Below, in pieces: positions 44,391 to 54,527 of a stretch of DNA of 64,000 bases. A program made the translations under genes and the position numbers. Numbering within the stretch: the first letter of the stretch is position 1; each line of letters begins with the position of its first letter. Source of the stretch: Isochrysis galbana (lineage: Eukaryota > Haptophyta > Isochrysidales > Isochrysidaceae); contig CM030933.1 in assembly GCA_018136815.1 (NCBI GenBank), positions 744,001 to 808,000 of the forward strand. Reading direction: 5' to 3'. The notes beneath the pieces are model-generated. The model saw nothing but the letters and a program-made list of their open reading frames with translations, was not told the DNA's origin and searched no databases.

Positions 44391-45654
44391 GACGGTGTCA
44401 TCGCCATGCTGATGCCGGTTGCTTGGTCTCGTGCTGGCAATTCTTGACGTAGGTTGCGGCTACGGTCGGGGGCATCTTTTTGCTGCGGACTGGCCGATGC
44501 GGATGGCGGGCATCTCGTTTGTGTTGAAATGGGCGTGGTAGATGGCATTTCATCGCTGACAAGGAAGAATATGAGTGTTGCTGGTGCTAGAGAGAAAGAG
44601 GTGGCAACTTGTAACGAGCGTTGTTTTATGGTTCCGTGGCGCCAAGTCAGGATTCAGGCGTGCGCGAGAAGAGGTTGGGATAAAACGGCGAGGGGTAATG
44701 CGATGCACAAAGCACGTCTCACTAGTGGCAGGCACTGGCCGCATCCTCGAATCGGCATCTATGGGCTTATTATGGTCTTCTTCGATTGTACTGTTAGGCT
44801 CGCCTTTGCACGTCTGGCGCCTGGCTTACTTGGGGCACTCGACTTTACCGACCCGCCCTCGTGGGGAAGGCAGGCTAAGGAAGAAGGAAGTTCCTTGACA
44901 TTTCTTCTTTATTCTTCGATTTATTCTTTATTCTTTCGCCGGTCTCAGGCGACTTTCCCTGAGGGAAGTCGGTTTGTCGTTAGGTTCTTTGGGTGGCGCC
45001 TGCTATATACTGTGGTGCCCCCCTGCCTCATCTTGCGCTCAATCGCACAAAGAGCGGCGCAACGTCAAACGCCGGAGCAAAATTCAACACGATCTCTGTT
45101 ACATGTGCTGGGCTGGTCCCCGCCGCCGCTTCCTTCTTGCTTGATTGATAATTGCATGCCCGTTGAGAAGTATCCGGTACACGCTGAGGCAGCCAACACC
45201 ACTAGCTAATTGGACACAACTTTTCCGTCCCGGAATCCCGCCATGCCTGACGAGCCAGGTGTCCGAGTGCTACCGGGGGGAGGGGGCACTGCCCCCTTCT
45301 CCTCGATATCTGTCCTCCCCCGAGTGCACGCACCGCCCCCGCGCACCCCAGCACGTCCTCTCCTCAAGCAAGTCCACGCTGGGGGAAAACCCCTTTCGGG
45401 TAAAAGCAACGCGGGGGGGGGGGGGCACTCGTGAATAGAGGCCCAGGAGCGCTAATCTCTCCTCGCCGAAGCGAGTGGCCGCGGCGAGCCGCGGCCCTTC
45501 CCTCCTGGCTCTGGCGCCCCCGTCTTCTCTTACCCAAACGGGGCGAGAAGACACGTTTCTGCCGGAGGGGAGAGCTGCCGCTCCCCCCTCTCCTCCCTCT
45601 TCCCTTTTCCTCCTCTCTTCCCTGCGGCGGGGGCCCATGGCCCATGGCGCGCGC

Positions 45655-45790
45655 CTGCGGCCCCACTTCAGGTCCCCAGGAGGCCGGCAGGGGCTTGGGA
45701 GCGCAGCTCGGGGGGTAGGTGAGGCTGGGGCATGGCCCTGGCCCCTCCCTGCCTCTCCCTCGCTGGCTCTCGAGCCCCTGCCAGTCGACT
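45655..45790 (+). repeat. Hairpin-tailed repeat body fragment
   Basis: Matches 40,185-40,320: GGCGCGCGCCTGCGG, CAGGTCCCCAGGAGGCC, GCCTCTCCCTCGCTGGC. It lacks the tail. 44,390-45,650 holds no supported gene; a 251-codon frame there has no recognisable feature and overlaps the 3' region of the EEP gene. Confidence 0.5.
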
Positions 45791-46049
45791 GGAGCTGGCT
45801 GGGGGGTCCTGATTAGGGGGGCCCAAGACCAAAAGCGTTCAATTATCCCCATCCCTGCTAACACCTTTCGTTGTCACCTGGAGGTTACTTGACTCAACTG
45901 GACACTTCACATGTTGAAACCCACACGTGGTGTGACTCCATTCACTCGACTTGGGGGCAGGGTCGATATCTCGTTGGAATTAACGATCCACGTCTCACGC
46001 CTAAAGAAAGGTGTTAGCAGGGATGGGGGTAATTGAACGATTTTTTTCT

Positions 46050-46535
46050 TGGGGGTTGGAGCTTGGGTGGGGTTGGAGCTTGGGTGGGGTTGGAGCTTGG
46101 GTGGGGTTGGAGCTTGGAGCTTTTGGAGCTTGGGTGGGGTTAGAGCTTCGGTGGGGTTGGAGCTTGGGTTGGAGTTGGAGCTTGGGTGGGGTTGGAGCTT
46201 GGGTGGGGTTGGAGCTTGGGTGGGGTTGGAGCTTGGGTGGGGATGGGGGTGGAGTTTTGGTGGGGGGTTGGAGGTTGGTGGGTGGGGTTCGAGTTTGGGA
46301 GCTTGGGTTGGAGTTTGGGTGGGTCGGAGGTCGGAGGTGTTCTTGAATGGGGTAGGAGTTCGAGAGGATTGGTTGGAGGGGTTGGGTGGGGTGGGGGCTT
46401 GAGCTCAATCCCCACCCAAGCCTCCGAGCAACCCCACCCAAGCTCCAACCCCACCCAAGCTCCAACCCCACCCAAGCTCCAACCCCACCCACCCAAGCTC
46501 CAACCCCACCCAAGCTCCAGCCCCACCCACCGAAG
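46050..46535. repeat. G-rich minisatellite in inverted arms
   Basis: A 17-nt unit TTGGAGCTTGGGTGGGG is repeated about ten or more times (46,050-46,260). Its complement (CCCCACCCAAGCTCCAA) is repeated about five times from 46,425 to 46,530. The two arms can pair as a large foldback and each G-strand has G-quadruplex potential. It is read in frame by the minus-strand ORF as a Gly/Trp/Leu repeat. Confidence 0.85.
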
Positions 46536-46985
46536 GGTACCCCAGACGGCGTTCTGAAAATCTTCCTGAATGTTTTCCACATTGGTCCTCACATGTGCCA
46601 ACCAAAAGCTCGATGTAGGTGAATGTACAGTTGAGGAGAACGCCAGCTGGAGTGGGACATCATCTCCTTGTGCAAGTATACCTCTTGCGGTACGCATTAC
46701 CATGTCTGCGACAGCTTCGAACACTTCTTTCTTCACAGACTCGATGCTTTCTCTCACGGCACTACAATCCCAATGTTTGTATCTTTGGAGCTCTGTGGTG
46801 AAATTGGAGTCACGTTGGAGCTCTTCACAAATACATATATCCATTATGTCACTTGTCATACCACTCAAGTCCAACCATTCCTTGTCAGACATCTGTGCTA
46901 TGCTCATAGACGCTAGTGATTTCACGGAACGCTCCCTTTTTCCTAGCAGCCCATTCACGACAGATTGGGGATCCCTTTCGCCCAT
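46140..46985 (-). CDS. 'DEEW' ORF, locus 2
   Basis: Starts GERDPQSVVNGLLGKRER and continues SLASMSIAQMSDKEWLDLS, ELQRDSNFTTELQRYKHW, VKKEVFEAVADMVMRTA. The unique helical part is about 150 residues. The remaining codons are minisatellite (VGLELGWGW repeats and their complement), so the natural C terminus is probably replaced. Homologous in its first 50 residues to the 32,629 frame. Function unknown. Confidence 0.5.
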   Translation of the reverse strand: MGERDPQSVVNGLLGKRERSVKSLASMSIAQMSDKEWLDLSGMTSDIMDICICEELQRDSNFTTELQRYKHWDCSAVRESIESVKKEVFEAVADMVMRTARGILAQGDDVPLQLAFSSTVHSPTSSFWLAHVRTNVENIQEDFQNAVWGTLRWVGLELGWGWSLGGWGWSLGGVGAWVGLELGWGCSEAWVGIELKPPPHPTPPTNPLELLPHSRTPPTSDPPKLQPKLPNSNPTHQPPTPHQNSTPIPTQAPTPPKLQPHPSSNPTQAPTPTQAPTPPKL

Positions 46986-47139
46986 AGGAAGCGCTCGTGG
47001 TACTAGGAAGATTATTTTATATTAATCCTGTCACAAAATACCTAGGCCATGCGTACAAGCTAACGTTATGTACGAAGGCGCTATGCGGGCACTGAGCGCG
47101 CCCTTCCTCCTCGGTGCCACAAGGCAGACGAGACCATGT

Positions 47140-47478
47140 TTAGGCTGATGGTGATTGAACGCTTTTCCATGCGGTGGGGGGGTGATGGCGATTGAACGCG
47201 TTCCCACGTGTAGGCTGATGGTGATTGAACGCGTTCCCACGTGTAGGCTGATGGTGATTGAACGCTTTTCTTTGATGTGGGGGTGATGGCGATTGAACGC
47301 GTTCCCACGTGTAGGCTGATGGTGATTGAACGCTTTTCTTTGATGTGGGGGTGATGGCGATTGAACGCGTTCCCACGTGTAGGCTGATGGTGATTGAACG
47401 CTTTTCTTTGATGTGGGTGATGGTGATTGAACGCTTTTCTTTGATGTGGGTGATGGTGATTGAGCGCTTCTCGCCTCA
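47140..47478. repeat. Minisatellite with GAACGCGTTC and CACGTG palindromes
   Basis: About nine units of 27-35 nt built on GATGG(T/C)GATTGAACGC, alternating with GTTCCCACGTGTAGGCT or TTTTCTTTGATGTGGG. The inverted version is at 63,208-63,370. Units translate in several frames, giving spurious ORFs such as RSITISLHVGT. Confidence 0.9.
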
Positions 47479-47484
47479 GGGGGA

Positions 47485-47705
47485 GGAGGGGCTGGTCAAA
47501 GGGATGGGCAGGCCACGACGGGCCAGGGCGGGCGAGTCAGGCGGGCCTGTGGGGAGAGGAATGGGTCAGCAGGGTTGTGTGCTCCTGGCAAGCCATCAGG
47601 CGTGCCAGGACAGCGGGTGGTTCCTCCCCCATGGCAGGGGAGGAGTGGAGAGGGGGGGGGGCTCGTGCCCCCGCCCCATGGGCGAACTAAGTATAAACTT
47701 AGTTC
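47485..47705 (+). repeat. Hairpin-tailed dispersed repeat copy
   Basis: Abuts the previous element. Ends GTGCCCCCGCCCCATGGGC then a perfect 9-bp stem GAACTAAGT / ACTTAGTTC with loop ATAA (47,684-47,705). About 85% similar to 40,340-40,587. Confidence 0.75.
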
Positions 47706-47939
47706 TTAGTTGACTCACCCTCCCACCCAGCACACGCTCCCTCGAGCCGTCTCCCTCCTTCTTCCCCGAACACCATTGCCCCCACCCCACAGCACCATCA
47801 GCATCGAAATTGCCAGGAACGACAAGCAAGCAAGCTGGGCGTCTCAAACTGCCAAGGCAATTAGGGGCGCTTAGGCAGGCAAGGCGAGGCAAACTTGACC
47901 GTAGTAGACTGGTGAAACCAAGTCTAACCGTAGAGCTCG

Positions 47940-48132
47940 TAGAACTATCTTGGCTAAAAGCTTGGATACAACACTGCGCACCGGAAACCCCGTACACCGA
48001 GCCCCTAAGTAGAGCACGAGGGGACGAGCCGCAAGGCAGGTGGAGGGATTGAAAGGGGCATGCGGGCGTGGCTGCAGATTAGACATGCAGAGTCGCGCGC
48101 GCGGCGAGATCATTAAGAAGTTTTTTTTTACG
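47940..48132 (+). repeat. T-tailed SINE-like repeat, second subfamily
   Basis: GCTTGGATACAACACTGCGC (compare GCCTGGATACAACACTCCTG at 40,146) then GGCGAGATCATTAAGAAG and a run of nine T. The end matches 60,880-60,912 (GGCGAGATTATTAGCAAAGG plus T run). Confidence 0.45.
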
Positions 48133-48268
48133 ACTCTCAACACGGGGAACCATTGCTAACGCTTGCTGGCTTCTCTGAGCATCCGCACTGCTACCGTCTA
48201 CAATTTACTTACACTTGACTTCCACTCGCTACTTCTCAGTTCTCAGCCCTTTGAGAGAGAAGCGCATT

Positions 48269-51200
48269 CTAACTTAAGGCTCGGGCAGAGTCACCAGCAA
48301 TAGCAAGGGCGGAAACAGCCCTCAAAACAGCCCACTTGTGGCGACCGTTGGCTGCGGAATGGGTGTTCGTGCCGACATCCAGCCAACCGCTAGACAACTT
48401 GTTGTGCGTCATGACAAGACGCTTCTCGCCGGCGAGCCCATCGACATCGTTCGACCCGAGTGTGCCGCTTTGTGGAAGCTTGAGCTGGGTGTGGTTGGCG
48501 GTGTGCGAACCCTCTTTGCATGCATCAATGTGCTGATCCCCAACACTGCTGGGGAGAATAAATGACCTCGTAGCCCTAAGCATCGAGTATGCTCCTTTCC
48601 AAGTGTTCCCGACCTTCTTGACACTGTCGCCCATATTGTGCAATCCTGGACGTAGAGTTGGCGGTGGAACATACGGAGCAAAAACTTGCGCTACCATTTG
48701 CGCATCTGTAATGTTTGAGTGAGGATGGAGAAGCTTTGTAAGCGCAACGCGCTCTCGTTCTTGCATGTGCCTCAAAAAGCTGTGGTACGCAATGGTATAA
48801 GCGGCGGATGCGCCGCAAATGTACACGGCGCCTGCGTAAATTGAATAGAAATGAGAGAAGTTGTAGCCCAAGGAAGGTCTAGATCGAAGCACCCACTCTA
48901 TCGGCATGCTTGGCGCGTCTGTTGCATCGATAACGAAGTAAACTCGAGAGTCGATGGTGCCCGAGTGGCGTGCCTGCACGGGGCGTGGAGATCATGTTAG
49001 TGGCGTTCGAAGGGTGTATTTGAGGTCCAGAGGTTGGATGGGATGGCGTCTTGAGACGATCGCCTGCGTTCCAGTTGCATTGCGTGCGTGAGTATGTCAC
49101 GATCGCAGCAGGCCACGGGCTGAATACCGCCAAGCACACGTAATGGCCAGGAAGTAACCACCTGTTCGTCCAGAACCATCTTCACATACTCGGCTTCATG
49201 GAGGAGAAATTCGCCGATTGCGGGCGCAGATAGTTCCTGCAGTGCTGCCGAATAGTTGGCCTCGGCCATCTTCACGAGTACGACCATGCCTGCTTCGGTC
49301 CTCACATATTGCCGCGGAAGGCACCGAGCCACCACGCGGCCATGCGGCCAATCCTCCGGCCGGTTACGCGCACGCACTCGCTCGGCCACGTCGTCCATGC
49401 GATTGGCTTCGCGCCAGCGCAAGTTTGCCCGCCCTTTTCGAGCGGCGGTCTCGACATCCCAATGCGACGATACCAAAAGACGTAGTAACCATGCTGGATC
49501 CGCGTCTGGCCCCTCGACCCCTAGCGCTTGTCTGAGTGCTCCCACCGTCTTGCCATTGCGGATTGCGAGCTCCGCACTCGGACCGAGCGACATCGGAGGC
49601 GCCCCTTTCTCTACGCCAGCTATCGGTCCCGCCGCTGATGCTGCAAAGGCAGGCATCGGAAGACTCGAAGCAGAAATCTCGCCGCCAGCCGCAGCTTCTC
49701 CATCCGGGCAGGTGGGGATTGTTTGCCGCCCACCCGCTAAAAGGGCTTCGCGGGCACGCGCCCAAAGTGATAGCCTTTGTCCCGCCGCACCTTCGGGGTC
49801 GCCACCATCGCCGGCACCGTCACCGGCCGCATCATGGATCACGGCAGCATCGAATTCTGCACGGCTAGCACCGACAATGGATGCAAATCCACTGGTCTGC
49901 AGTGCACCGGCCCATGCGATCTCGCCTGGTTCAGCAGCTCTGCCTTGGCCATGGTAGTTGGGGCCATGATGGTTGGGGGTGAGTTGCACGGATGCTTTCC
50001 GCTGAAGTCGTCGTGGATTGAGTAGGCCAGGCTCACCCTCGCCAACGGATGCATTTGATGCGTTGTGAGTGGGGAGTTCAAGAGCTTTATCCACCGCATC
50101 AACGTGGCGGCAGGAAAGTGCCGCATCCACGCCCACATGCATGTCTAGCGAACCTCCACATTCGGTTGCCCTCATGGTTGACGCCATCGCTCTCCTTGCT
50201 GACGCCCGACTCTCACGTTTGTCCCTCCGCAACCCGTCTATGACTGCCTCCAGCATCGCGATTCTATCCAGCATTGCCTTGAACTCGGGAAAACGCTCGA
50301 CGTGGCTGATGCGCCGAGATTTTCGTGGTTGTGCTGGCGGCGCTGTCGCCGAGCCCTCCAAGCGACCAGTTCCCGCAGGCTTGCTAGGTGGGTACGTTTC
50401 TGCAGAATGTAGTGGCGCATGCAGCGCCTGGCCAGCTGGGTACGCAACCACACGGTCCGCGACCTCCAAGGAGCTCGGATTGCACGGCGCAGCGGCTTTT
50501 GTAGCGATCCCACAGCGCGACGTGTCTTTCCCGAACCCGGTTGTGCGGCGCCGCGACAGAGGGTTACTTACGCTCCATCGAGACGCCCGAGTGGACCGCG
50601 AAAATCGCGCGAATAGTGACGAATCATACTCGGGCGACCATGCTCGCCAAAGCATCGAGCGCCAGCGTTCTCGTGACTGCCTGCTCAGCATCCCAGATCT
50701 CCTGGCCGGCGAGCTCGAGCACGGTTCCGGCAGCTTGATACGCACAGTTGTTGCCGTACAGTCAGCGTCGCATTCGCCACGAGCTGAACCCAAGCATCGG
50801 CGGAGGATGTGGACAGCCCCGGCACACAGTGGTGAAAGCGCATTCCCGTGCGCTGCGGCCGACTCCGTTCGTGTGAGCCGGCCCTTTGCGACATTCGCTT
50901 GTGTGTCCTGGAGCTGGTGCACGATCGCAGCCCTCTGGCCGAGCGCTTTGGCCTGGTCTGCTTGTGCCGGCTGTGCAGCACCAATGAACTCAAGGAGTTC
51001 TGCGGGGATGAAGCGTTGCTCCTTGGCGCGCGCCATGACGGTGCGGATGTAGTGGTCGAGCGCGATGGCTTTGGTGCGAGTCCGGCTGGGGAAGTGTATG
51101 AGTCTCTTGTGGATCGGGAAGGAATGAGAGAGCCCCAGGGGAGCTCTGAGGTGCTGGTGGAGGAGTCTGAAGTGCTGAAGGGTGCGCCGGGCACGCGTGG

Positions 51201-51309
51201 TGCCTGAGGCATCGCAGATCAGGTAGAAGGTGACGCCGCCCTCGCGCACGTGCCCTGCCACTGTCACGCGCAGCCGGGGGGAGGGGAGTACTGCTTGGGT
51301 GCCCTCCAT
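48269..51309 (-). CDS. PX-domain protein with SEC14/CRAL-TRIO-like domain
   Basis: Exons 51309-49162 and 48973-48269 (phase 0), 950 residues from MEGTQAVLPSPRLRV. Residues about 10-120 are a phox-homology (PX) domain: RRTLQHFRLLHQHLRAPLG, HKRLIHFPSRTRTKAIALDH, ALDHYIRTVMARAKE; PX domains bind phosphoinositides. A long low-complexity, partly helical middle follows. Near residue 600 a CRAL-TRIO N-terminal helix pair appears (PAWLLRLLVSSHWDVETAAR, ANLRWREAN), and across the intron the lipid-binding lobe (VLDEQ|ARHSGTIDSRVYFVID, YSIYAGAVYICGASAAY). I infer lipid transfer or phosphoinositide signalling at membranes. The PX call is good, SEC14 moderate. The donor CAG|GTGGTT was preferred because it restores the SEC14 spacing. 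Confidence 0.7.
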
Positions 51310-51599
51310 CGTGCAGCAAACGGACGGGAGAGACCTTTGAGAGGGGGGCCACTCTCTCTTCCAGGGAGAGGAAGAGGTGGGTACTTTTACGTAGATTCGG
51401 GTCGCTTCAGGTATACAGTAGAGGTGCTCTTCCAGTCTGGCACGAGGGGAGTATCTAGTACCAGGAGAGAGAGAAAAGAAAGGGGACACGAATCGATCCT
51501 TTCTCCCTGCTCCTTCCCTCTCTCCGTCTTTCTCTCTCTTCTCTCATCTGTTCCTTCCTGTCCCTCGGTGCTCCTGGTGTTGCGGGCCGGGTGTGGTCG

Positions 51600-51830
51600 G
51601 GCGGAGAAGAGGGGATTAGAAAGATCAAAAGCACGGGAAGAAGAAAGATGAGAGCGAGAGGGAGTGGGAGAGGGAGAGAAAGAAAAGAGGCAGGGAGGGA
51701 GAGAGGGGGAGAGGAGAGAGGGAGAGGGAGAGAGGGGGAGGGGAGGCTGGGGGAGAGAGAGAGGAGTAGAGAGGAGGGGGAGACGAGCAGAGAAGAGAGC
51801 GGGGAGGAGAGAGAGTAGTAGGGAGTAGGC
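51600..51830. repeat. GA-rich tract
   Basis: Purine-rich GAGAGG / GGGAGA run upstream of the PX gene. No gene is supported from 51,310 to 52,200. Confidence 0.8.
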
Positions 51831-52207
51831 GGGCGGGGAGATTCTGTCTCGCAGTCTGATCCGCTTCGAGCGTCTAACTCTCATCTCAACACGTCGTTTT
51901 ATTCCATTGCGCATCGGTGCACTACCGCCGAGATGGTGGTGTTCCGCCTAAGGACGACCTCCTCGATCGCTCTAAACTTCCTTGTTGACCCACGAGAGGG
52001 GCCGCCAGGGGGTTCGGGCGGGGGGGGGAGGGGTCCAATTCCTAACAGTATACTTGTGGTTGGGTCCTGGGTGGGGCGGTATCTGCTCCTCCATCAACCC
52101 CACCAGCCACCAGCCAGCCACCACCGTTGGCTGAAGGTTGCCCTCCTGCCCTCCTCCGCCTCTGCAGCCACCACCCCGCCCACCACCCCGCCCTCGCCAC
52201 CTTCCTT

Positions 52208-52315
52208 CGTCAGCCTAGATGGGAAAACAGTGGGGGGGCGTCCAAAAACAGTAAAAACAGTCTGTTTTTGGCATTCATAGAAAAACAGAGAAAAACAGTA
52301 CCAAAAACAGTACCA
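52208..52315. repeat. AAACAGT word island, second copy
   Basis: AAAACAGT or its complement occurs at least six times (for example AAAACAGTAAAAACAGTC). Same word as 6,640-6,710. Confidence 0.6.
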
Positions 52316-53119
52316 GGATACCGGGGGGGCACCCTTCTCTGTGACTCGCGAGTCGCGAGTCGCGAGCGCGTCGCTCTGCCCCCCTCTCTCCGCTCTCTCG
52401 CTCTCTCTGCCCTAGTGGCCACTGCCATGCAACCCAACCCCAACCCCAACCGTGCCTCTCACGCCGCGCTTTCTACGCCCATCGCCACCGACGTCTTCGC
52501 CGTCGACGCCGACGCAGAGCAGCCAGCTCCTGCGTCGGCGCCCATGCAATGGGCTGCGCTGCTGCGGCGCCGACTTCGCCGACGACAGAATGCAACGACG
52601 TCGATCCCTGGCCCGATTCCTCTTCCGACGTGACCATGAAGAGTGACCACAACTCCTCTGCACGTCGAGGAACGGCCGCCTCCCAAACCGAGCTTCTACG
52701 TCCATTGAGCCAGCCCAACCGAGTCTCTAAGCCATGCCCTTCATGTCTCTCACCGGCACCGGTGGTCTCGCGGCCGCGGCGTCCGTCGCCGCCGTCCGAC
52801 ACCCCACTTCTCCGAGTTTCTTCGTCAATCCCGTCCTCCGAGCCCGTCTCCACGTCGTCGATATCCGAGTCTTCTTCCATTCGTCCTACGTCGCCGCGGC
52901 CACCGGTCGCAGCCTCCAAGCACTGCCTGCCTCTCGATACCACTGCCACCGCCATCATGCGCGTGGCAGCGATCAATGCGTCCGCGATCCAGTACTTCGA
53001 TTCCTCTCGAAACAACTCCGATGTCGGCACCCTCGATGATGGTGGCTGCTGCGGCTGCGCGGTGTCCAGCATATCCTGGTCGGCCGGCGCGGTGGGGTGG
53101 GAGGAGAGAGGAGAGGGGA

Positions 53120-53157
53120 GCGTGGCGCGCTCCATGACCCTATCGTTTTAACGATAG
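53120..53157 (+). repeat. Hairpin-tailed repeat terminus
   Basis: GTGGCGCGCTCCATGACC then CTATCGTT / AACGATAG around TT (53,140-53,157). The CTATC stem base is shared with copy 1, and the inner arm differs but still pairs (CTATCAGT/ACTGATAG there). Confidence 0.65.
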
Positions 53158-53239
53158 TTGAGGAAAGCTCCATGAGCTCCCACCAAGAACCGCATTCCGC
53201 GCTAGCTGCGCTCGGCGCTCGGAGGCCGCGCCCCCGCGG

Positions 53240-53375
53240 CCGCGCACGCCACAGGTAGTTAGCTAGCTAACTGCCTCTTTGCGCATCCCACTTGGTTGTT
53301 TGTTAACAGTTGCATCCCCACGGGTGCCCTTTAATGGTAGTTAACACACTTAACTGGTTAACTGGTCAATGTATT
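53240..53375. repeat. GTTAAC/TAGTTA word island
   Basis: TAGTTAGCTAGCTAACTG, GTTTGTTAACAG, GGTAGTTAACAC, CTTAACTGGTTAACTGG. Repeated palindromic words within about 130 bp. Confidence 0.55.
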
Positions 53376-53411
53376 CCCTAGCCTTGTTTCATCATCGCTG
53401 AGTGATCTGCA

Positions 53412-53486
53412 GGCGTGAGTCTCGATCCACACTCCTTCCGCGGTGCAAGGAGATGGCAGCCCGGCGTACCATTGTGCCACGAGACC
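53412..53486 (-). tRNA. tRNA-like sequence (pseudogene or SINE head)
   Basis: On the minus strand GGTCTCGTGGCACAATGGTA fits a tRNA 5' half with a Pol III A box (TGGCACAATGG). GGATCGAGACTC fits a B box with TCGA core about 50 nt downstream. The layout resembles tRNA-Trp-type genes, but the acceptor stem does not pair properly and no clean anticodon loop forms. I score it as a degenerate tRNA or tRNA-derived SINE. Confidence 0.4.
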
Positions 53487-54527
53487 TTCAATACTCGGGC
53501 GACGGTAAAAGAGGTATATATTGTTCAGAGAATGCAAGAAGTGATTCCCGTTCACCAGAGAATTTTTTTGATCGCTGTTGAGCTTCAGCTTTTCCAGGAA
53601 ATCGACGCGCTGCTTCGACGCAGGCGACAACAGTGCTTGTTGGACCCGTTGTGAAGCGTAGGGTCCGACATCCGCTTCCTTGAGCGGGTCCGAGGATTCG
53701 AACAACCATTTTGATGACAAAATTTGTTCGGTCTCTGTCTTTGGTCCAACCTTGTGTTGGGTGTAGAGACTCAGAGCACGCGCGCTCAGACGCGCGCGAA
53801 AGGGAGACAAATCTCTCTCGGCGGGGGTACCATGTTTAGCCCCAATCCATTGAGGCCCAGTGATAGATAGTAGCATTGTGTAGACGAAGGGTAACATCGC
53901 AAGGGAACCACGCTCTCCGAAAAACACCGAACGACGACGTTGCCACTCTCAGGCTTAGATCTCGCACATCATACAAGAAAACTCCTGTGCTTCTGTTGAT
54001 TTAGTCCAAACAGGATTCGCACACTCGAGTAAAGTACTCTCTACCAATGATTTCTGGATAGGGATTCGTAGCTCTGCCAGTGATGAGTAAAGTAATCAAC
54101 TCTCTTGCCGGACGTCCAGCGCGGCGAGCCAAATCCGTCACACTCCGCAATGCCAACCCATCCTCTCTCTCTCTCTCTCCCCCCTCCCCCAGTCGTCCCT
54201 CCCTCCGTCCTCTCTCTCCCCCCTTCTTCCCCCCCCCCCCTCCCCCGCCTCTCTCTCCCCGCCCTCCGCGCGCTAGCCTAGGGAGGGAGTACTTTACTCT
54301 CTTCCCCTCCCGACTTCCCACTTCTTCTCTTCCCGCTCCAACCCCCCCCACTCCCCTCTCTCCCCACGGCTTCCTCGTCCTGCTGCTACCTGGCTCTCCC
54401 CGCCCCCCGCCTTCCTTTCCCCCCCCAAGCTGGCCCTTCCTCCCTCCCTCTCTCTCTACCCCCTCCCTGGCGCTCCTCCTGCTCAGACCGGCGGAGCGTC
54501 GCGCCGTGGCGGCCGCGCCGTCGGCCC

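Larger units (their letters stand above)
45829..47478. mobile_element. Unknown element with 'DEEW' ORF and two minisatellites
   Basis: The left end AAGCGTTCAATTATCCCCAT (45,831) and the right end, read on the other strand, AGAAGCGCTCAATCACCATC (47,470) are similar inverted termini. Inside, from left to right: a 33-bp inverted repeat (45,837-45,869 with 46,008-46,040), a G-rich minisatellite foldback, a minus-strand 'DEEW' frame, a short plus-strand frame (MYEGAMRALSAPF, 47,067) and a second minisatellite. The modules recur at 63.2-63.9 kb in another arrangement. Mobility is inferred; no transposase is seen. Confidence 0.5.

Noticed and set aside
44454..45209. 251-codon plus-strand frame after the EEP gene
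   Set aside because: No domain and mixed hydrophobic stretches without pattern; probably the 3' flank of the EEP gene.
47031..47470. Several 60-120-codon repetitive frames
   Set aside because: They are translations of the GATTGAACGC minisatellite in different frames and strands.
52473..53151. Mirror-image 200-220-codon frames on both strands
   Set aside because: GC-rich Ser/Pro/Arg proteins in both directions with no motif. I could not choose between strands.
53358..53927. 189-codon minus-strand frame with a signal-peptide-like start
   Set aside because: It contains the tRNA-like sequence in its C-terminal part and no recognisable domain; it may be partly real but is not supported.
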